Part shown: positions 45,308-54,221 of the stretch, one piece after another | Position numbering within the stretch: position 1 is the stretch's first letter | Layout of the letters: each line of letters begins with the position of its first letter | Source: Clostridiaceae bacterium | GTDB taxonomy: Bacteria > Bacillota > Clostridia > Tissierellales > Sporanaerobacteraceae | Assembly: GCA_019391515.1 (NCBI GenBank) | Contig: JAHXQP010000025.1 | Location: 124,001-188,000, forward strand | Length of the DNA stretch: 64,000 nucleotides | Direction: 5' to 3' | The notes under the pieces: model-generated | Told to the model about the DNA's origin: nothing | Database searches by the model: none | Seen by the model: the letters and a program-made list of their open reading frames with translations, nothing else | Program-made: the position numbers and the translations under genes

Positions 45308-45436
45308 TTATTTTTTCTTTTTATCTGATATCGTGGCTAAAGCTAATCCAATGCCTATTCCTATACTAATATTATCCATCAAAATGTCAAAGATTGTTCC
45401 AAAACCAATCCTAGAGCTATCACTATAGTCAATCAT
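45308..45436 (-). CDS. Small glycine-zipper membrane peptide (copy 1)
   Basis: A 42-codon frame from ATG 45436 to TAA 45308 encodes a polar start (MIDYSDSSRIGFGTIFD) and one hydrophobic helix with alternating glycines (DNISIGIGIGLALA) ending in a lysine-rich tail. The pattern DN-x3-GI-x-IG recurs in a 36-aa peptide at 55637-55747, so it is a real small-protein family here. A GCAGGAA site touches the ATG. The function is unknown; membrane insertion or oligomerisation is suggested by the zipper. Confidence 0.6.
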   Translation of the reverse strand: MIDYSDSSRIGFGTIFDILMDNISIGIGIGLALATISDKKKK

Positions 45437-45513
45437 TTCCTGCTCTATAAACCCTATATTATTAAAAATAAATCTATACCAAGACCTAAAAAAGATAATA
45501 ATGAAAATTAATA

Positions 45514-45873
45514 CTAATCCTCAATCTTTTTAATATCAAACCTACCCAAATCTTTAGGAATTATAAGTCTGGGAGTTAAATAAGCTAATATACCAACTGA
45601 TCCCATGAAAATAAAAGTTACAATTAATCCATTTTTAAAATCATTATTAGTAGCATCTTTAGCTAACATGTTAAAATCTCTATCTAATATATATCTATAT
45701 ATAAAAGTTCCTACAAAAACCTCTAAAAATAAAGCAATGTTTTTAAGCCTAATTAAATTTTTCATCCCATTACAAACTAAATAACTTCCATCTTTTAACT
45801 CTAATTTGTTAGGATTTTTACTAAAACCTATTACTCCATTATACATAATTTCCTTTCTTAAGTGATCATCCAT
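45514..45873 (-). CDS. Hypothetical membrane protein
   Basis: The 119-aa protein has a soluble N-terminus with a repeated LE/LKDG pattern (NKLELKDGSYLVCNGMKNLIRLKN) and two hydrophobic segments (about residues 45-62 and 82-102). I do not recognise a family. It has the same orientation as the glycine-zipper peptide downstream, 77 bases away, and they may be co-transcribed. Confidence 0.55.
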   Translation of the reverse strand: MDDHLRKEIMYNGVIGFSKNPNKLELKDGSYLVCNGMKNLIRLKNIALFLEVFVGTFIYRYILDRDFNMLAKDATNNDFKNGLIVTFIFMGSVGILAYLTPRLIIPKDLGRFDIKKIED

Positions 45874-46021
45874 ACTATCATGCCTTTCTAGTTTTAATAA
45901 ACCCTAATTTATAAATTAAAAGTACCAAATTTAGAATCTCATTTTTTATGGGCTATCGCTCTATATCTTTTTATTTTATTTTATAGATTTAATTATGCAA
46001 TTTCCTCAAATAACTAATTTT

Positions 46022-46882
46022 TTAATAAGGATATAAAAATTCATTTTCTGGCTTATCTACATTTTCTATATTTTCTAATTCTATAATAGGCATTTCTTCT
46101 CCATTGACCTCTTCATATTTAATAACTCCTTTTATTTTAGCCCATGAATCTACCTCTAATTCAGATGCTTTATCATATCTACATAGAAACCCTACTGGTT
46201 GCATATCAGCAGCACAACATACCATTAGAAGCCTAGCTACTATAAACTCATTTTGTTTAAATGTACCATCTTTTAAAATAGAACCAACAATTTCTACCTT
46301 ATGACCTTCATACTTTCCTATATTCATAAATAATTCATCAACCCAAGCCATAAAACTATCATCATTAATAATAATAGTATTATCTCTAACAGTAAGCTTA
46401 CTATCTTCTTGTTCTTTAACACTTTCATATTCCGTTACATTATCAGATGCTGTTTCATCATCTATTATATCATTTTGCTCTGTTTCTAAAGAACCAATAT
46501 TAGATTCTTCTAAATATACTTTATCTTCTATAAAATTATTTTCTGATACATTATCTTTGCTTCCATTATTTGTAGATACAGATGTTGAGACCATAGTTTT
46601 AGGCGGTAATACAAATGATATAATCAAAGGAACAATAAATATAACATAATTTACAACTTTATTATTCTTACTTCTAACTTTAAAAAGTTCCTTACTAAAA
46701 AACAAAGATATTATTATAAAACTAACTATAGCAAATTTCATATATGGTATAACCCTAGGGTGGACATAATATTGAACCTTATTAGTTCTAATTACATAAT
46801 AAAAAAAAGATGAAAATCCTAATAAAGATATTATTTTTAATAAAACTTCTATATTAATTCTATAAATTTTTTTAGCACTCAT
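46022..46882 (-). CDS. YcgQ/TIGR03943-family membrane protein, partner of the permease fusion
   Basis: The 286-aa protein has an N-terminal membrane part (helices about 10-28, 45-62, 75-92), an acidic linker (residues about 105-160) and a C-terminal beta-rich domain. That domain includes GHKVEIVGSILKDGTFKQNEFIVARLLMVCCAADMQPVGFLC, a block typical of the TIGR03943/DUF1980 family. The paired Cys (MVCCAAD) is conserved and may bind metal. In Bacillus the YcgQ-YcgR pair is zinc-linked and controlled by Zur. Here it follows the CobW-permease fusion by ten bases as last gene of the zinc cluster. The pair probably makes a membrane complex that moves zinc or a zinc-loaded carrier. Confidence 0.85.
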   Translation of the reverse strand: MSAKKIYRINIEVLLKIISLLGFSSFFYYVIRTNKVQYYVHPRVIPYMKFAIVSFIIISLFFSKELFKVRSKNNKVVNYVIFIVPLIISFVLPPKTMVSTSVSTNNGSKDNVSENNFIEDKVYLEESNIGSLETEQNDIIDDETASDNVTEYESVKEQEDSKLTVRDNTIIINDDSFMAWVDELFMNIGKYEGHKVEIVGSILKDGTFKQNEFIVARLLMVCCAADMQPVGFLCRYDKASELEVDSWAKIKGVIKYEEVNGEEMPIIELENIENVDKPENEFLYPY

Positions 46883-46892
46883 ACAATCATCC

Positions 46893-48476
46893 TTAAATAA
46901 TAGTTTGATAAAGGCAAAGAATTGAAAAAGTTATATTCCATACTATAAATAATAATTTTATTATGAATCTTTTACTAAAACCTTCAGATAACATTAATAA
47001 ATTTTTAATATCTGCCATAGCACCTAAAACCATAAATCCCATTATAGAACTCATAGGAAATTGATTTGAAAAACTACGTGCAATAAATGCATCTGAAGAT
47101 GAACATACAGAAAAAAGAAATGCAAGCAACATCATTATTAAAACTGATATAATTTCAGATTCTGTAATTTGAGTAAATATGCTTTTAGGAATAAATACCT
47201 GAACTGTAGCTGTAATAAATGCACCTATTATTAAATATTTACCAACATTAAAGAACTCTTCCCCTGCATGTTTAAATACAGATGAAATTTTTAATAATTT
47301 ACCTTCTTTTGCAGAATAACCATTACAATAGGCACAATTACATGAATAATTACTTATTCCACCCACAAGCACTTCCTTTTCTTCAGGAAAAATTAAAAAT
47401 ATAATACCCGTAATTACTGCAATCATAATACCTAATCCTACCCTTGTAAAGGCAACCACTGGACCAAAAGCATAATAAGTTGACACTATAACTATAGGGT
47501 TTACTATAGGAGCTGATAACATAAATGCTACAGCTATATGTAATGGTACACCCTTCTTTACTAAACTAGATGTAACCGGTACAATAGCACAATCACATAC
47601 TGGAAAAAATAAACCACCAATAATAGCAATAAAAAATGATAATATATTATTTTGGGGAAAATATTTAACTATTACCTCTTTGGTTATAAATAATTGGATA
47701 ATGGAAGAAATAAATACTCCCAATAACAAAAATGGAAATGCCTCCATCAGTATACTCATAAAAACTGTATTCAAAACTTGAAATTTAGATATATACTCGC
47801 TTAAATCTATCACTCTAAATATATTATCAAATAAGTAAAACGTAATTAATATTAGAACTACCAATGATAATTTATCTGTTATATTTTTATTTGAAGGTTT
47901 TTTATAATCATATTCCAAATATAATAAAAAATCCTCTGGCCTTTCCATTGTTATTATTTTTCCCGATTTATTTATATTCCTTATTTCTTTTTTTAAACTT
48001 TTAATTTCATCTGTAGAAACTTTATTCCCATAATTCAGAACAATTACATCACTGTATAATATTTGTGATACAATGTTAGATCCTATTATTCCCATAAGCA
48101 TACGAAACTGTCTACAATCAATTATATTAATAATGTTATCAATAATACAGTGTTTGCGAATATCCCTATGAGATAGTATGTCCAACAATTCTTCCAAGTT
48201 AGACATACCATTTTGTTCTATAATCACTCTATCAGGTGAATACTCTTCAATTACTTTTTTTATATATTCCTTATTTATATTTTTATCTTTTGGTACTTTT
48301 TCTATATAAATATTTTTATTATTTACTATATCATTTGTTATTTTTTCTTCGCCAAATTCACATTGTATTAAAACTATTTTTTCTTTAGAATATGCAGAAT
48401 GTTTCAACATTTTATTAATTAAAGAAGTCTTACCAGAACTTAAAAACCCAGTAAATATATCAATTTGTATTTTCAT
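46893..48476 (-). CDS. Fusion of a G3E (CobW-like) GTPase domain to a YcgR/DUF318 permease
   Basis: The 527-aa protein has two parts. Residues 1-190 are a G3E-type P-loop domain: GFLSSGKTSLINKML, CEFGEEKI, VIIEQNGMSNLEEL, and a degenerate VLNYGNKVSTDE. The usual GCxCC metal motif of CobW proteins is missing. Residues about 200-527 are an eight-helix permease of the DUF318/ArsP-like family with FPVCDCAIVPVTSSL, SAPIVNPIVIVSTYYAFG and CSSSDAFIARSF. A cytoplasmic loop holds a Cys cluster (YSCNCAYCNGY). The fusion suggests that GTP-driven metallochaperone and transport functions act together. It lies between a complete CobW gene (13 bases) and the YcgQ partner. Confidence 0.85.
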   Translation of the reverse strand: MKIQIDIFTGFLSSGKTSLINKMLKHSAYSKEKIVLIQCEFGEEKITNDIVNNKNIYIEKVPKDKNINKEYIKKVIEEYSPDRVIIEQNGMSNLEELLDILSHRDIRKHCIIDNIINIIDCRQFRMLMGIIGSNIVSQILYSDVIVLNYGNKVSTDEIKSLKKEIRNINKSGKIITMERPEDFLLYLEYDYKKPSNKNITDKLSLVVLILITFYLFDNIFRVIDLSEYISKFQVLNTVFMSILMEAFPFLLLGVFISSIIQLFITKEVIVKYFPQNNILSFFIAIIGGLFFPVCDCAIVPVTSSLVKKGVPLHIAVAFMLSAPIVNPIVIVSTYYAFGPVVAFTRVGLGIMIAVITGIIFLIFPEEKEVLVGGISNYSCNCAYCNGYSAKEGKLLKISSVFKHAGEEFFNVGKYLIIGAFITATVQVFIPKSIFTQITESEIISVLIMMLLAFLFSVCSSSDAFIARSFSNQFPMSSIMGFMVLGAMADIKNLLMLSEGFSKRFIIKLLFIVWNITFSILCLYQTII

Positions 48477-48489
48477 AATATCTTATCCT

Positions 48490-49437
48490 TTAATTTATAT
48501 TATTAAATGTGTCTTTTAATTGTTCTTTATTAAGATCAGTTCCTATTACACAAAGTCGTCCTGTATAGTCTCCACTCATTTCCTTTACTTCTAATTTAGC
48601 AGGAATATAATCAAATAATATCCATTTATTCCCATCTATTTTTAATATACCTTTACCTCGAATAACCTTACCAAAATTTTCTTTGTCTTGTAAACCGTTA
48701 AGTAAATCTTTTATTTCATCCTTCATAAATACTTTTGATGTTTCAGATTCCCATACTTGAAATACTTCAGGTGCATCATGGTGATGGTGGCGGTGAGCAT
48801 TTAAATATACTTCATCTTGATCTTGTATAGAGTCATATAAGTCGTTTTCTGCTAAAGTAATAATTTCTCTCCCATTAATGCTATTCCAAGGATTTGTAAC
48901 AATACTTGCCTTTGGATTTATTTTCCGTATAGAGTTTGTGACCGTTTCTATCTTTTCTTCAGTAGCTTCTTGTGTCCTACTTAGTAATATAGTATTAGCA
49001 TATATTATTTGATTTTCAAAGAACTCTCCAAAGTTTGAAATGTGCAAATTAAATCTTTCTACATCTACTACTGTCAAAAGCATATTTACTTTAGTAATAT
49101 TTTTTAAACTATCAATTTCACAGACCTTAATTATTTCAGATAGTTTCCCTACTCCTGAAGGTTCAATTATTATTCTCTCTGGCTTAAAGTTGTCCATTAT
49201 TTCTTTTATAGAATTTTCAAGATCCCCTACGAGAGTACAACAAATGCAACCAGAATTTATTTCCTTAACTTCCAAACCAGATTTTTTAAGTAAAGTGCCA
49301 TCTATACCAACTTCACCAAATTCATTTTCTATAATTACAATCTTTTCATTACATAATTTTTCCTCAAGAAATTTTTTAATTAATGTAGTCTTCCCAGCCC
49401 CTAAAAAGCCAGAAATAATATCTATTTTTGTCTTCAT
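48490..49437 (-). CDS. CobW/YciC-type zinc GTP-binding metallochaperone
   Basis: The 315-aa protein is a G3E GTPase: Walker A SGFLGAGKTT, NEFGEVGIDG, the metal motif GCICCTL (Cys64, Cys66, Cys67) and the Walker B-like RIIIEPSGVGKL. A His-rich loop (AHRHHHHD) and a C-terminal CobW_C domain (IRGKGILKIDGNKWILFDYIP) follow. ZNG1/YciC proteins deliver zinc to client enzymes during shortage. The frame opens upstream at 49494, but AAGGGGGTTGTG just precedes ATG 49437, which is the real start. It follows the Fur-type gene by 13 bases. Confidence 0.92.
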   Translation of the reverse strand: MKTKIDIISGFLGAGKTTLIKKFLEEKLCNEKIVIIENEFGEVGIDGTLLKKSGLEVKEINSGCICCTLVGDLENSIKEIMDNFKPERIIIEPSGVGKLSEIIKVCEIDSLKNITKVNMLLTVVDVERFNLHISNFGEFFENQIIYANTILLSRTQEATEEKIETVTNSIRKINPKASIVTNPWNSINGREIITLAENDLYDSIQDQDEVYLNAHRHHHHDAPEVFQVWESETSKVFMKDEIKDLLNGLQDKENFGKVIRGKGILKIDGNKWILFDYIPAKLEVKEMSGDYTGRLCVIGTDLNKEQLKDTFNNIN

Positions 49438-49450
49438 AAACACAACCCCC

Positions 49451-49882
49451 TTATTTCTTTTTTTTGCATTCAGGACAATAACCATACATCTCAAGTTTAT
49501 GTCCGACTATTTCAAATTCAGTAGCATCTTCAAGAGAACTTTCATAAACCCCAAGAGGACAATGTCCTATATCTATGGCTTTATTACATTTCATACATAC
49601 TAAATAATGTTCATGGTCTGTATGGTTTAATTCATACATAGATATATTTTCTTTTACTATAGTCAATTTTACTACTATCCCTTTTGATATAAATGTATTT
49701 AAAACTCTGTATATAGTTGAAAGACTTATAGAATCATCTAATTTCTTACTTTCTAAAAAAATTTGTTCTGCTGTAAGAGGATCTTTTGCTTGTTTTAATA
49801 TTTCTAATATAATATTTCTTTGCTTTGTATTTTTAATACCATATCTTTTAAAAAACTCTTTATTATCTGTAAGTTTCTCCAT
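49451..49882 (-). CDS. zur: Fur-family regulator, probably Zur
   Basis: The 143-aa protein has the Fur winged helix (NTKQRNIILEILKQAKDPLTAEQIFLESKK, SISLSTIYRVLNTFISKG) and the metal region ELNHTDHEHYLVCMKCNKAIDI. Two CxxC pairs (CMKC, CPEC) form the structural zinc site. Its place between znuB-like and cobW genes, and a palindromic box in front of the cluster, make zinc the likely signal. ATG 49891 touches the AAAGGAG site; ATG 49882, nine bases later, is the better start. Fe or Mn sensing is less likely. Confidence 0.88.
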   Translation of the reverse strand: MEKLTDNKEFFKRYGIKNTKQRNIILEILKQAKDPLTAEQIFLESKKLDDSISLSTIYRVLNTFISKGIVVKLTIVKENISMYELNHTDHEHYLVCMKCNKAIDIGHCPLGVYESSLEDATEFEIVGHKLEMYGYCPECKKKK

Positions 49883-49931
49883 TGTATTCATCTCCTTTCA
49901 AGGGATTATATATTCCTATAAAAAAATTTGA

Positions 49932-50759
49932 TTAATTCGATTTAAGTTTATTTATAAAGAAAAATACCATAAAGCAAATAGCATTTATAATTACAATAGT
50001 CGCTCCTGTTGGAAAATTTAATATATAAGATATAAAAATCCCCAATATTACACTTGATACTGATATAATTGATGATATCAATATAGTATCTTTAAAACCT
50101 TTAGACACTTGTAAAGCAGTTACTGTAGGAAAGATAATCATACTTGAAATTAACATAGTACCAACTACACGTATACCAAGAACAACAGTAATAGATGTTA
50201 ATATAGATATTAAATAATTCATGTTCTTAGAGTTTAAACCTATAACTGTTGCAAATTCTTCATCATATGTTATAGCAAACAAACTGTTATAGAAAAATAA
50301 TGTTATGAATATAACTACAGCAGATAATATTATTGAAAGTATTACATCTAATTTACTAATAACTAATATACTTCCAAAAAGATAGGAAAACAAATCTATA
50401 TTAAAACCTTTTGCTACACTAGTAATTAAAACCCCAACCGCCACAGCAAAAGATGAAATAAGTGCTATGGCAGCATCACCATGTAAATCAGCCTTTTCAT
50501 TGAGTTTTAATATTAAAAACGATGAAAAAATTACTAAAGGAATAGATACTACCAGTGGCGACTTATTTAAAAGTAGTGCTATAGCAATTGTTGCAAAACT
50601 TACATGAGCTAATCCATCACCAATCATAGAATATTTTTTTAATACAAGAAATATTCCTAAGAAGGAACAGCATATAGCAATTAGTGAACCTACTAAAATT
50701 GCTCTTAATATAAAATCCGATTGTAATGCTTCCATTATCATAGAAATAACATTTTCCAT
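49932..50759 (-). CDS. Zinc/manganese ABC transporter permease (ZnuB-like)
   Basis: The 275-aa protein has eight or nine transmembrane helices of the ABC-3 family (COG1108): ILRAILVGSLIAICCSFLGIFLVLKKYSMIGDGLAHVSFA, FSYLFGSILVISK, and AITYDEEFATVIGLNSK. It forms the channel for the ZnuA/ZnuC-like proteins encoded upstream. The frame extends to 50849 over the ATPase gene, but GGAGG before ATG 50759 marks the start, so the genes nearly abut. It lies 49 bases before zur in the same direction. Confidence 0.92.
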   Translation of the reverse strand: MENVISMIMEALQSDFILRAILVGSLIAICCSFLGIFLVLKKYSMIGDGLAHVSFATIAIALLLNKSPLVVSIPLVIFSSFLILKLNEKADLHGDAAIALISSFAVAVGVLITSVAKGFNIDLFSYLFGSILVISKLDVILSIILSAVVIFITLFFYNSLFAITYDEEFATVIGLNSKNMNYLISILTSITVVLGIRVVGTMLISSMIIFPTVTALQVSKGFKDTILISSIISVSSVILGIFISYILNFPTGATIVIINAICFMVFFFINKLKSN

Positions 50760-50778
50760 ATATATACCTCCAGTAATT

Positions 50779-51495
50779 CTATTCCCCTGTATAAATTCCA
50801 AAATATTTAGCCATTGCTTTTGAATGACGAAAATCATTGTAACTACCATAAAAAATTATTTTTTTATCTAAATACAATATTTTACTTACATATTTCTCTA
50901 TAGAAGCAATATCGTGAGATACAAGCATTATCGTAACATCTTCTTCATTTAATTCTTTTAAAATACTATAAAACTCTTCTCTTATTTCAGGATCTAGTGC
51001 ACTAGTAGGCTCATCTAAAATTAATATACTAGGATTAGCCACCATTGCTCTAGCTAATAATACCCTCTGTTGCTGTCCTCCTGATAAATTCCCAATTTTT
51101 TTATCTTTTAAGTTTTCTATATTTAGCTTATTGAGTGTTATGTCAACCCTACTATAATCATCTTTTGAATAAAATTTAAATCCCGTTTTCTCAGATAATA
51201 ATCCAGTAGCTACTATTTCTTTTACAGTCGCAGGAAATAATCTATCATTCATAACTCCTTTTTGAGGTACATACCCTATAGAATTTTTCTCTAGGATATC
51301 ATGATTAAATTTAATCTGCCCCTTAGAATTTTTTATAAGCCCTAATAAGATTTTTATTAATGTTGTCTTACCAGAACCATTAGGCCCAACTATACCTATA
51401 TAGTCTCCTTCTGCAACTTCAAAACTAATATTTTTTAACACTTCATTTTTACCATAATTAAAATTTAAATTCCTTATAGTTATCATATTATTCAT
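50779..51495 (-). CDS. Zinc/manganese ABC transporter ATP-binding protein (ZnuC-like)
   Basis: The 238-aa protein has Walker A GPNGSGKTTL, Q-loop GYVPQKGV, signature NLSGGQQQRVLLARA, Walker B ILILDEPTSALD and switch LVSHDIASI. It matches the ZnuC/MntB group (COG1121). It powers the transporter with the permease and the His-rich binding protein. Its start overlaps the binding-protein stop by eight bases. ATG 51495 or the in-frame ATG 51486 may start it. Confidence 0.93.
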   Translation of the reverse strand: MNNMITIRNLNFNYGKNEVLKNISFEVAEGDYIGIVGPNGSGKTTLIKILLGLIKNSKGQIKFNHDILEKNSIGYVPQKGVMNDRLFPATVKEIVATGLLSEKTGFKFYSKDDYSRVDITLNKLNIENLKDKKIGNLSGGQQQRVLLARAMVANPSILILDEPTSALDPEIREEFYSILKELNEEDVTIMLVSHDIASIEKYVSKILYLDKKIIFYGSYNDFRHSKAMAKYFGIYTGE

Positions 51496-52510
51496 TATAT
51501 ACTAGCCCCTGTTTCAATTTTTCTAAATTGTCTTCCATTATTTTTATATAAGATATACCTAATTCTAACTCTTCTTTCGATACATTATGTGCTCCATGTA
51601 ATAGCATCATTTTTGCCCCAGTTTGTTCTGATATAATTTTTGCTATTTTAGGGTCAATTAATTCTTCATAATATATTACATTCATTCCTGAAGATTTCAT
51701 ATTTTGAATTAATTCTGTAATTCTTTGAGGTGTAGGTTCTGCATTTGGTGTAAAACCATTGTAAGGAGATATATAATCTAAACCATAACGTTTAGCAAAA
51801 TATCCAAAAGCAAAATGTCCTCCATAAATAATAGTTTTATGTTCTGTTTTTTCAAAGGTTTCAGTAAACTTTCTATCTAATTCCGCCAACTTTTTCTTAT
51901 ATGATTCTCCATTTGCTCTATAAAAATCTTCATTATCCTTATCTACTTTTACTACAGTTTCTACTATATCGTCCACCATCTTTTGTGCATATACAGGATC
52001 TAACCATATATGTGGATCTTTCCCACCATGATGATGGCTATCATGACCGTTATTATTATCTTCTTCATGTTCATCTTCACGTCCCTCATGATCTGCTTCA
52101 AGTTCATTATGCTCATGATCATCTTCATCTATGAGTTTTATACCTTCACTTAAATCAACAATTGCAACATTATCTTCACCAACATTTTTTATTACTTTTT
52201 CCGCCCAAGGCTCCATATATTCTCCTGTATAAATGAAGACATCAGCTTTCTTTATATTTCCAATATCTTGTGGCGTAGGTTCATAAGAATGTGCTTCTAC
52301 CCCTGGTGGAAGTAATAAACTAACTTCTCCTTTGTCTTTTACAATTTCTCTTGCAAAATCATACTGTGGAAACAAAGTTGTAATAATCTGTATTCTTTCT
52401 CCATCTCCTTTATCTTTTGTAGATTCTTTTTTAACTGAATTACAACCAGTTACTAAATTTAATGTTAGTACTAATATAAGTACACTAATAAAAATCTTTG
52501 TTTTTTTCAT
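51488..52510 (-). CDS. Zinc ABC transporter substrate-binding lipoprotein (ZnuA-like)
   Basis: The 340-aa protein starts with a lipoprotein signal ending at Cys23 (LVTGCNSV). It has the cluster A-I fold: the first metal His in GVEAHSYEPTPQD, a His/Asp/Glu-rich loop at about 132-165 (DDHEHNELEADHEG ... GHDSHHHGG), a second site in DPHIWLDP, and HFAFGYFAKRYGL. The His-rich loop is typical of zinc-binding family members, and manganese binders usually lack it. It is the first gene of the cluster, directly behind the Zur-type box. A GGAGGG ribosome site precedes ATG 52510. Confidence 0.95.
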   Translation of the reverse strand: MKKTKIFISVLILVLTLNLVTGCNSVKKESTKDKGDGERIQIITTLFPQYDFAREIVKDKGEVSLLLPPGVEAHSYEPTPQDIGNIKKADVFIYTGEYMEPWAEKVIKNVGEDNVAIVDLSEGIKLIDEDDHEHNELEADHEGREDEHEEDNNNGHDSHHHGGKDPHIWLDPVYAQKMVDDIVETVVKVDKDNEDFYRANGESYKKKLAELDRKFTETFEKTEHKTIIYGGHFAFGYFAKRYGLDYISPYNGFTPNAEPTPQRITELIQNMKSSGMNVIYYEELIDPKIAKIISEQTGAKMMLLHGAHNVSKEELELGISYIKIMEDNLEKLKQGLVYNE

Positions 52511-52616
52511 AAATATCCCTCCTAGATTATGTTTTAAAACCTTATTTAAAGTATTCTAAACATATTTGTTTCTATTTATTTAATCAAAATATCTAATATA
52601 AGTTTAATATTCATAA

Positions 52617-52639
52617 TTGCAAATGCGTATCATTAGCAA
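52617..52639. promoter_or_regulatory. Zur-type operator in front of the zinc cluster
   Basis: TTGCAAATG (52617-52625) and CATTAGCAA (52631-52639) form a 9-5-9 palindrome with only one asymmetric position per arm. Its near edge overlaps TTGCAA on the minus strand, which could be the -35 of the znuA promoter (with an AT-rich -10 about 17 bp on). Binding by the cluster's Fur-type protein is inferred. Confidence 0.75.
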
Positions 52640-52891
52640 CTAAAAATTCTTCTAAAAAAACCCCTAACGCTATTGTTAAGAGCTTTTTATACAATTAACA
52701 CCTTTCACTTTAATAAAAATTATATATGATTTGTTATATATAGTCAATAAAAACTTCTATTTCATATGATTATCTTATGATAATGTCTCCTTATAATCAT
52801 CTTTTAATGGAGTAGAAAGGGTTGGTGTTCGTTGCATTTGACTTAGCAACGATTTATGATAGAAACTTTTATAAATCGGATTAGATCCTAT

Positions 52892-52927
52892 AAAAAAACG
52901 GCAAGATTTTACTCTTACCGTTTTTTT
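52892..52927 (-). terminator. Terminator of the MerR gene
   Basis: AAAAAAACGGCAAGA (52892-52906) pairs with TCTTACCGTTTTTTT (52912-52926) with one mismatch, seven bases past the stop. Between it and the Zur box (52640-52891) I see only a short CGTTGC/GCAACG hairpin near 52833-52855. Confidence 0.85.
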
Positions 52928-52933
52928 ATTCTT

Positions 52934-53800
52934 CTATTTAAAATCTGGAAACCTCTCTTTAAATACTTCATTAGCTTTTAATAAGTTTTGATAATATTCC
53001 TCATATGAAGGGGATAATTTTCTCATTGCAGGAATGAAGATATCATTATAACCACTTGTTTGTCCAAATGATTTCATAACTTCCATTAGTTGCCCATATG
53101 GAGATGATTTGTATTCTGACGATTCTTTGAAAGCTTGATACTGCTTAACCGTTTCAGAATATTCATCTAGAAATTCTTCAGGATTCTCAATATTTTGCTG
53201 CCTTTTTTCTTCGACTTCCTTCAGTTTTTCATCTGTCCAAAAATCCATTCCTTCTTCAAATTGACTCATAATTTCATCTGAAATTTCGGGTGGATCTACT
53301 TGGTCTAAAAAACTTACAATTACCTTATAAGCTTTCCTTTGTTCTTCTGTTTTTATAGGCTCTTCTAAAAATTGACTGAAATGACTTACAAAAAACCTGC
53401 CATAGAATCCTGGAAAAACTTCTAAAAGTTTTTCTTTTATTGATTTCTTTCTATTTAATTCTATAATTTCCTTATTAATTTCTTCAATGTTTTTACCATC
53501 TGAAAGCTGTTCTAATAATTGTGCTTGTTTTTCAGAAAGTTCATTTTCTAATTGCTTTCTAATAACAGATTTTCTTAACTCTTCTTTAGAGAATTTAGAA
53601 TCTAAAACTCTTTTAATTTCAAGTACTGATAATCCTAATGATCTAAGTATACTTACTTGTTTCAATCTCTCAATTTCAAATTCATTAAATTGTCTATATC
53701 CACTTTCATTAATTTTTGGATCGATGATTTTCTTTTTTTGATAGTAATTAATAGCTTTTTTTGTTAATCCAGTGGCATTACATACTTCATTTATTTTCAC
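52934..53800 (-). CDS. MerR-family regulator with a long helical C-terminal domain
   Basis: The 288-aa protein has a MerR helix-turn-helix (KINEVCNATGLTKKAINYYQKKKIIDPKINESGYRQFNEFEIERLKQVSILRSLGLSVLEIKRVL) followed by a long coiled coil to about residue 120 and an uncharacterised helical domain (about 125-288). There is no Cys-based metal site. Members with large C-terminal domains usually sense small organic ligands. The frame opens at GTG 53809 inside GGGAGGTG; the second GTG at 53800 is the likely start. Targets are unknown. Self-regulation is the default guess. Confidence 0.88.
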   Translation of the reverse strand: MKINEVCNATGLTKKAINYYQKKKIIDPKINESGYRQFNEFEIERLKQVSILRSLGLSVLEIKRVLDSKFSKEELRKSVIRKQLENELSEKQAQLLEQLSDGKNIEEINKEIIELNRKKSIKEKLLEVFPGFYGRFFVSHFSQFLEEPIKTEEQRKAYKVIVSFLDQVDPPEISDEIMSQFEEGMDFWTDEKLKEVEEKRQQNIENPEEFLDEYSETVKQYQAFKESSEYKSSPYGQLMEVMKSFGQTSGYNDIFIPAMRKLSPSYEEYYQNLLKANEVFKERFPDFK

Positions 53801-53960
53801 AATGAACACCTCCCAAATTAACTATAAGCTAACCCCTTAGGGACTAGTCAAGAAAAATAGATAATAGCATAAAATTTTTACAACTTGTTAGTTTATTTTA
53901 TAATAAGGCTAATATGATTTTTATCAGCCTTATTTAGTGCTAAAAATATTTATTTTAAAT

Positions 53961-54221
53961 TTAATCACAGCCACAAATATTAGATAATTTTATATCCATT
54001 GTAAATTTACATTCTTTGTCCATATTATTATAAACTTCAAATATTAAATCATGTATCTTACCTATATCTCCTCTTATTGTAGTAGACAATATTCCGACAT
54101 TATACTCTATATCATAAGACTTAATTATATTTAAAACCTTATCTACCTGCAATACATAATCATCACTAACAATTGGAATAAAAGCTATCTCACAGGAAGC
54201 TATTTTTCCCATAGTGCACAT
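53961..54221 (-). CDS. Thiamine-binding-like protein (YkoF/MTH1187 family)
   Basis: The 86-aa protein matches the ferredoxin-like thiamine_BP fold (MTH1187/YkoF, PF01910): CEIAFIPIVSDDYVLQVDKVLNIIKSYDIEYNVGILSTTIRGDI then HDLIFEVYNNM. Characterised members bind thiamine or hydroxymethylpyrimidine. The start overlaps the methyltransferase gene by 22 bases, so the two are coupled. The CGCD tail and CTMG start add cysteines that may matter. No thiamine riboswitch was seen. Confidence 0.75.
   Translation of the reverse strand: MCTMGKIASCEIAFIPIVSDDYVLQVDKVLNIIKSYDIEYNVGILSTTIRGDIGKIHDLIFEVYNNMDKECKFTMDIKLSNICGCD

Noticed and set aside
49040-49603. 187-aa plus-strand frame
   Set aside because: Antisense to the CobW and Zur genes, both of which are well supported.
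53902-53934. AATAAGGCT / AGCCTTATT hairpin after the thiamine-binding-like gene
   Set aside because: Well placed for a terminator, but no T-tract follows on the minus strand, so it is left uncalled.
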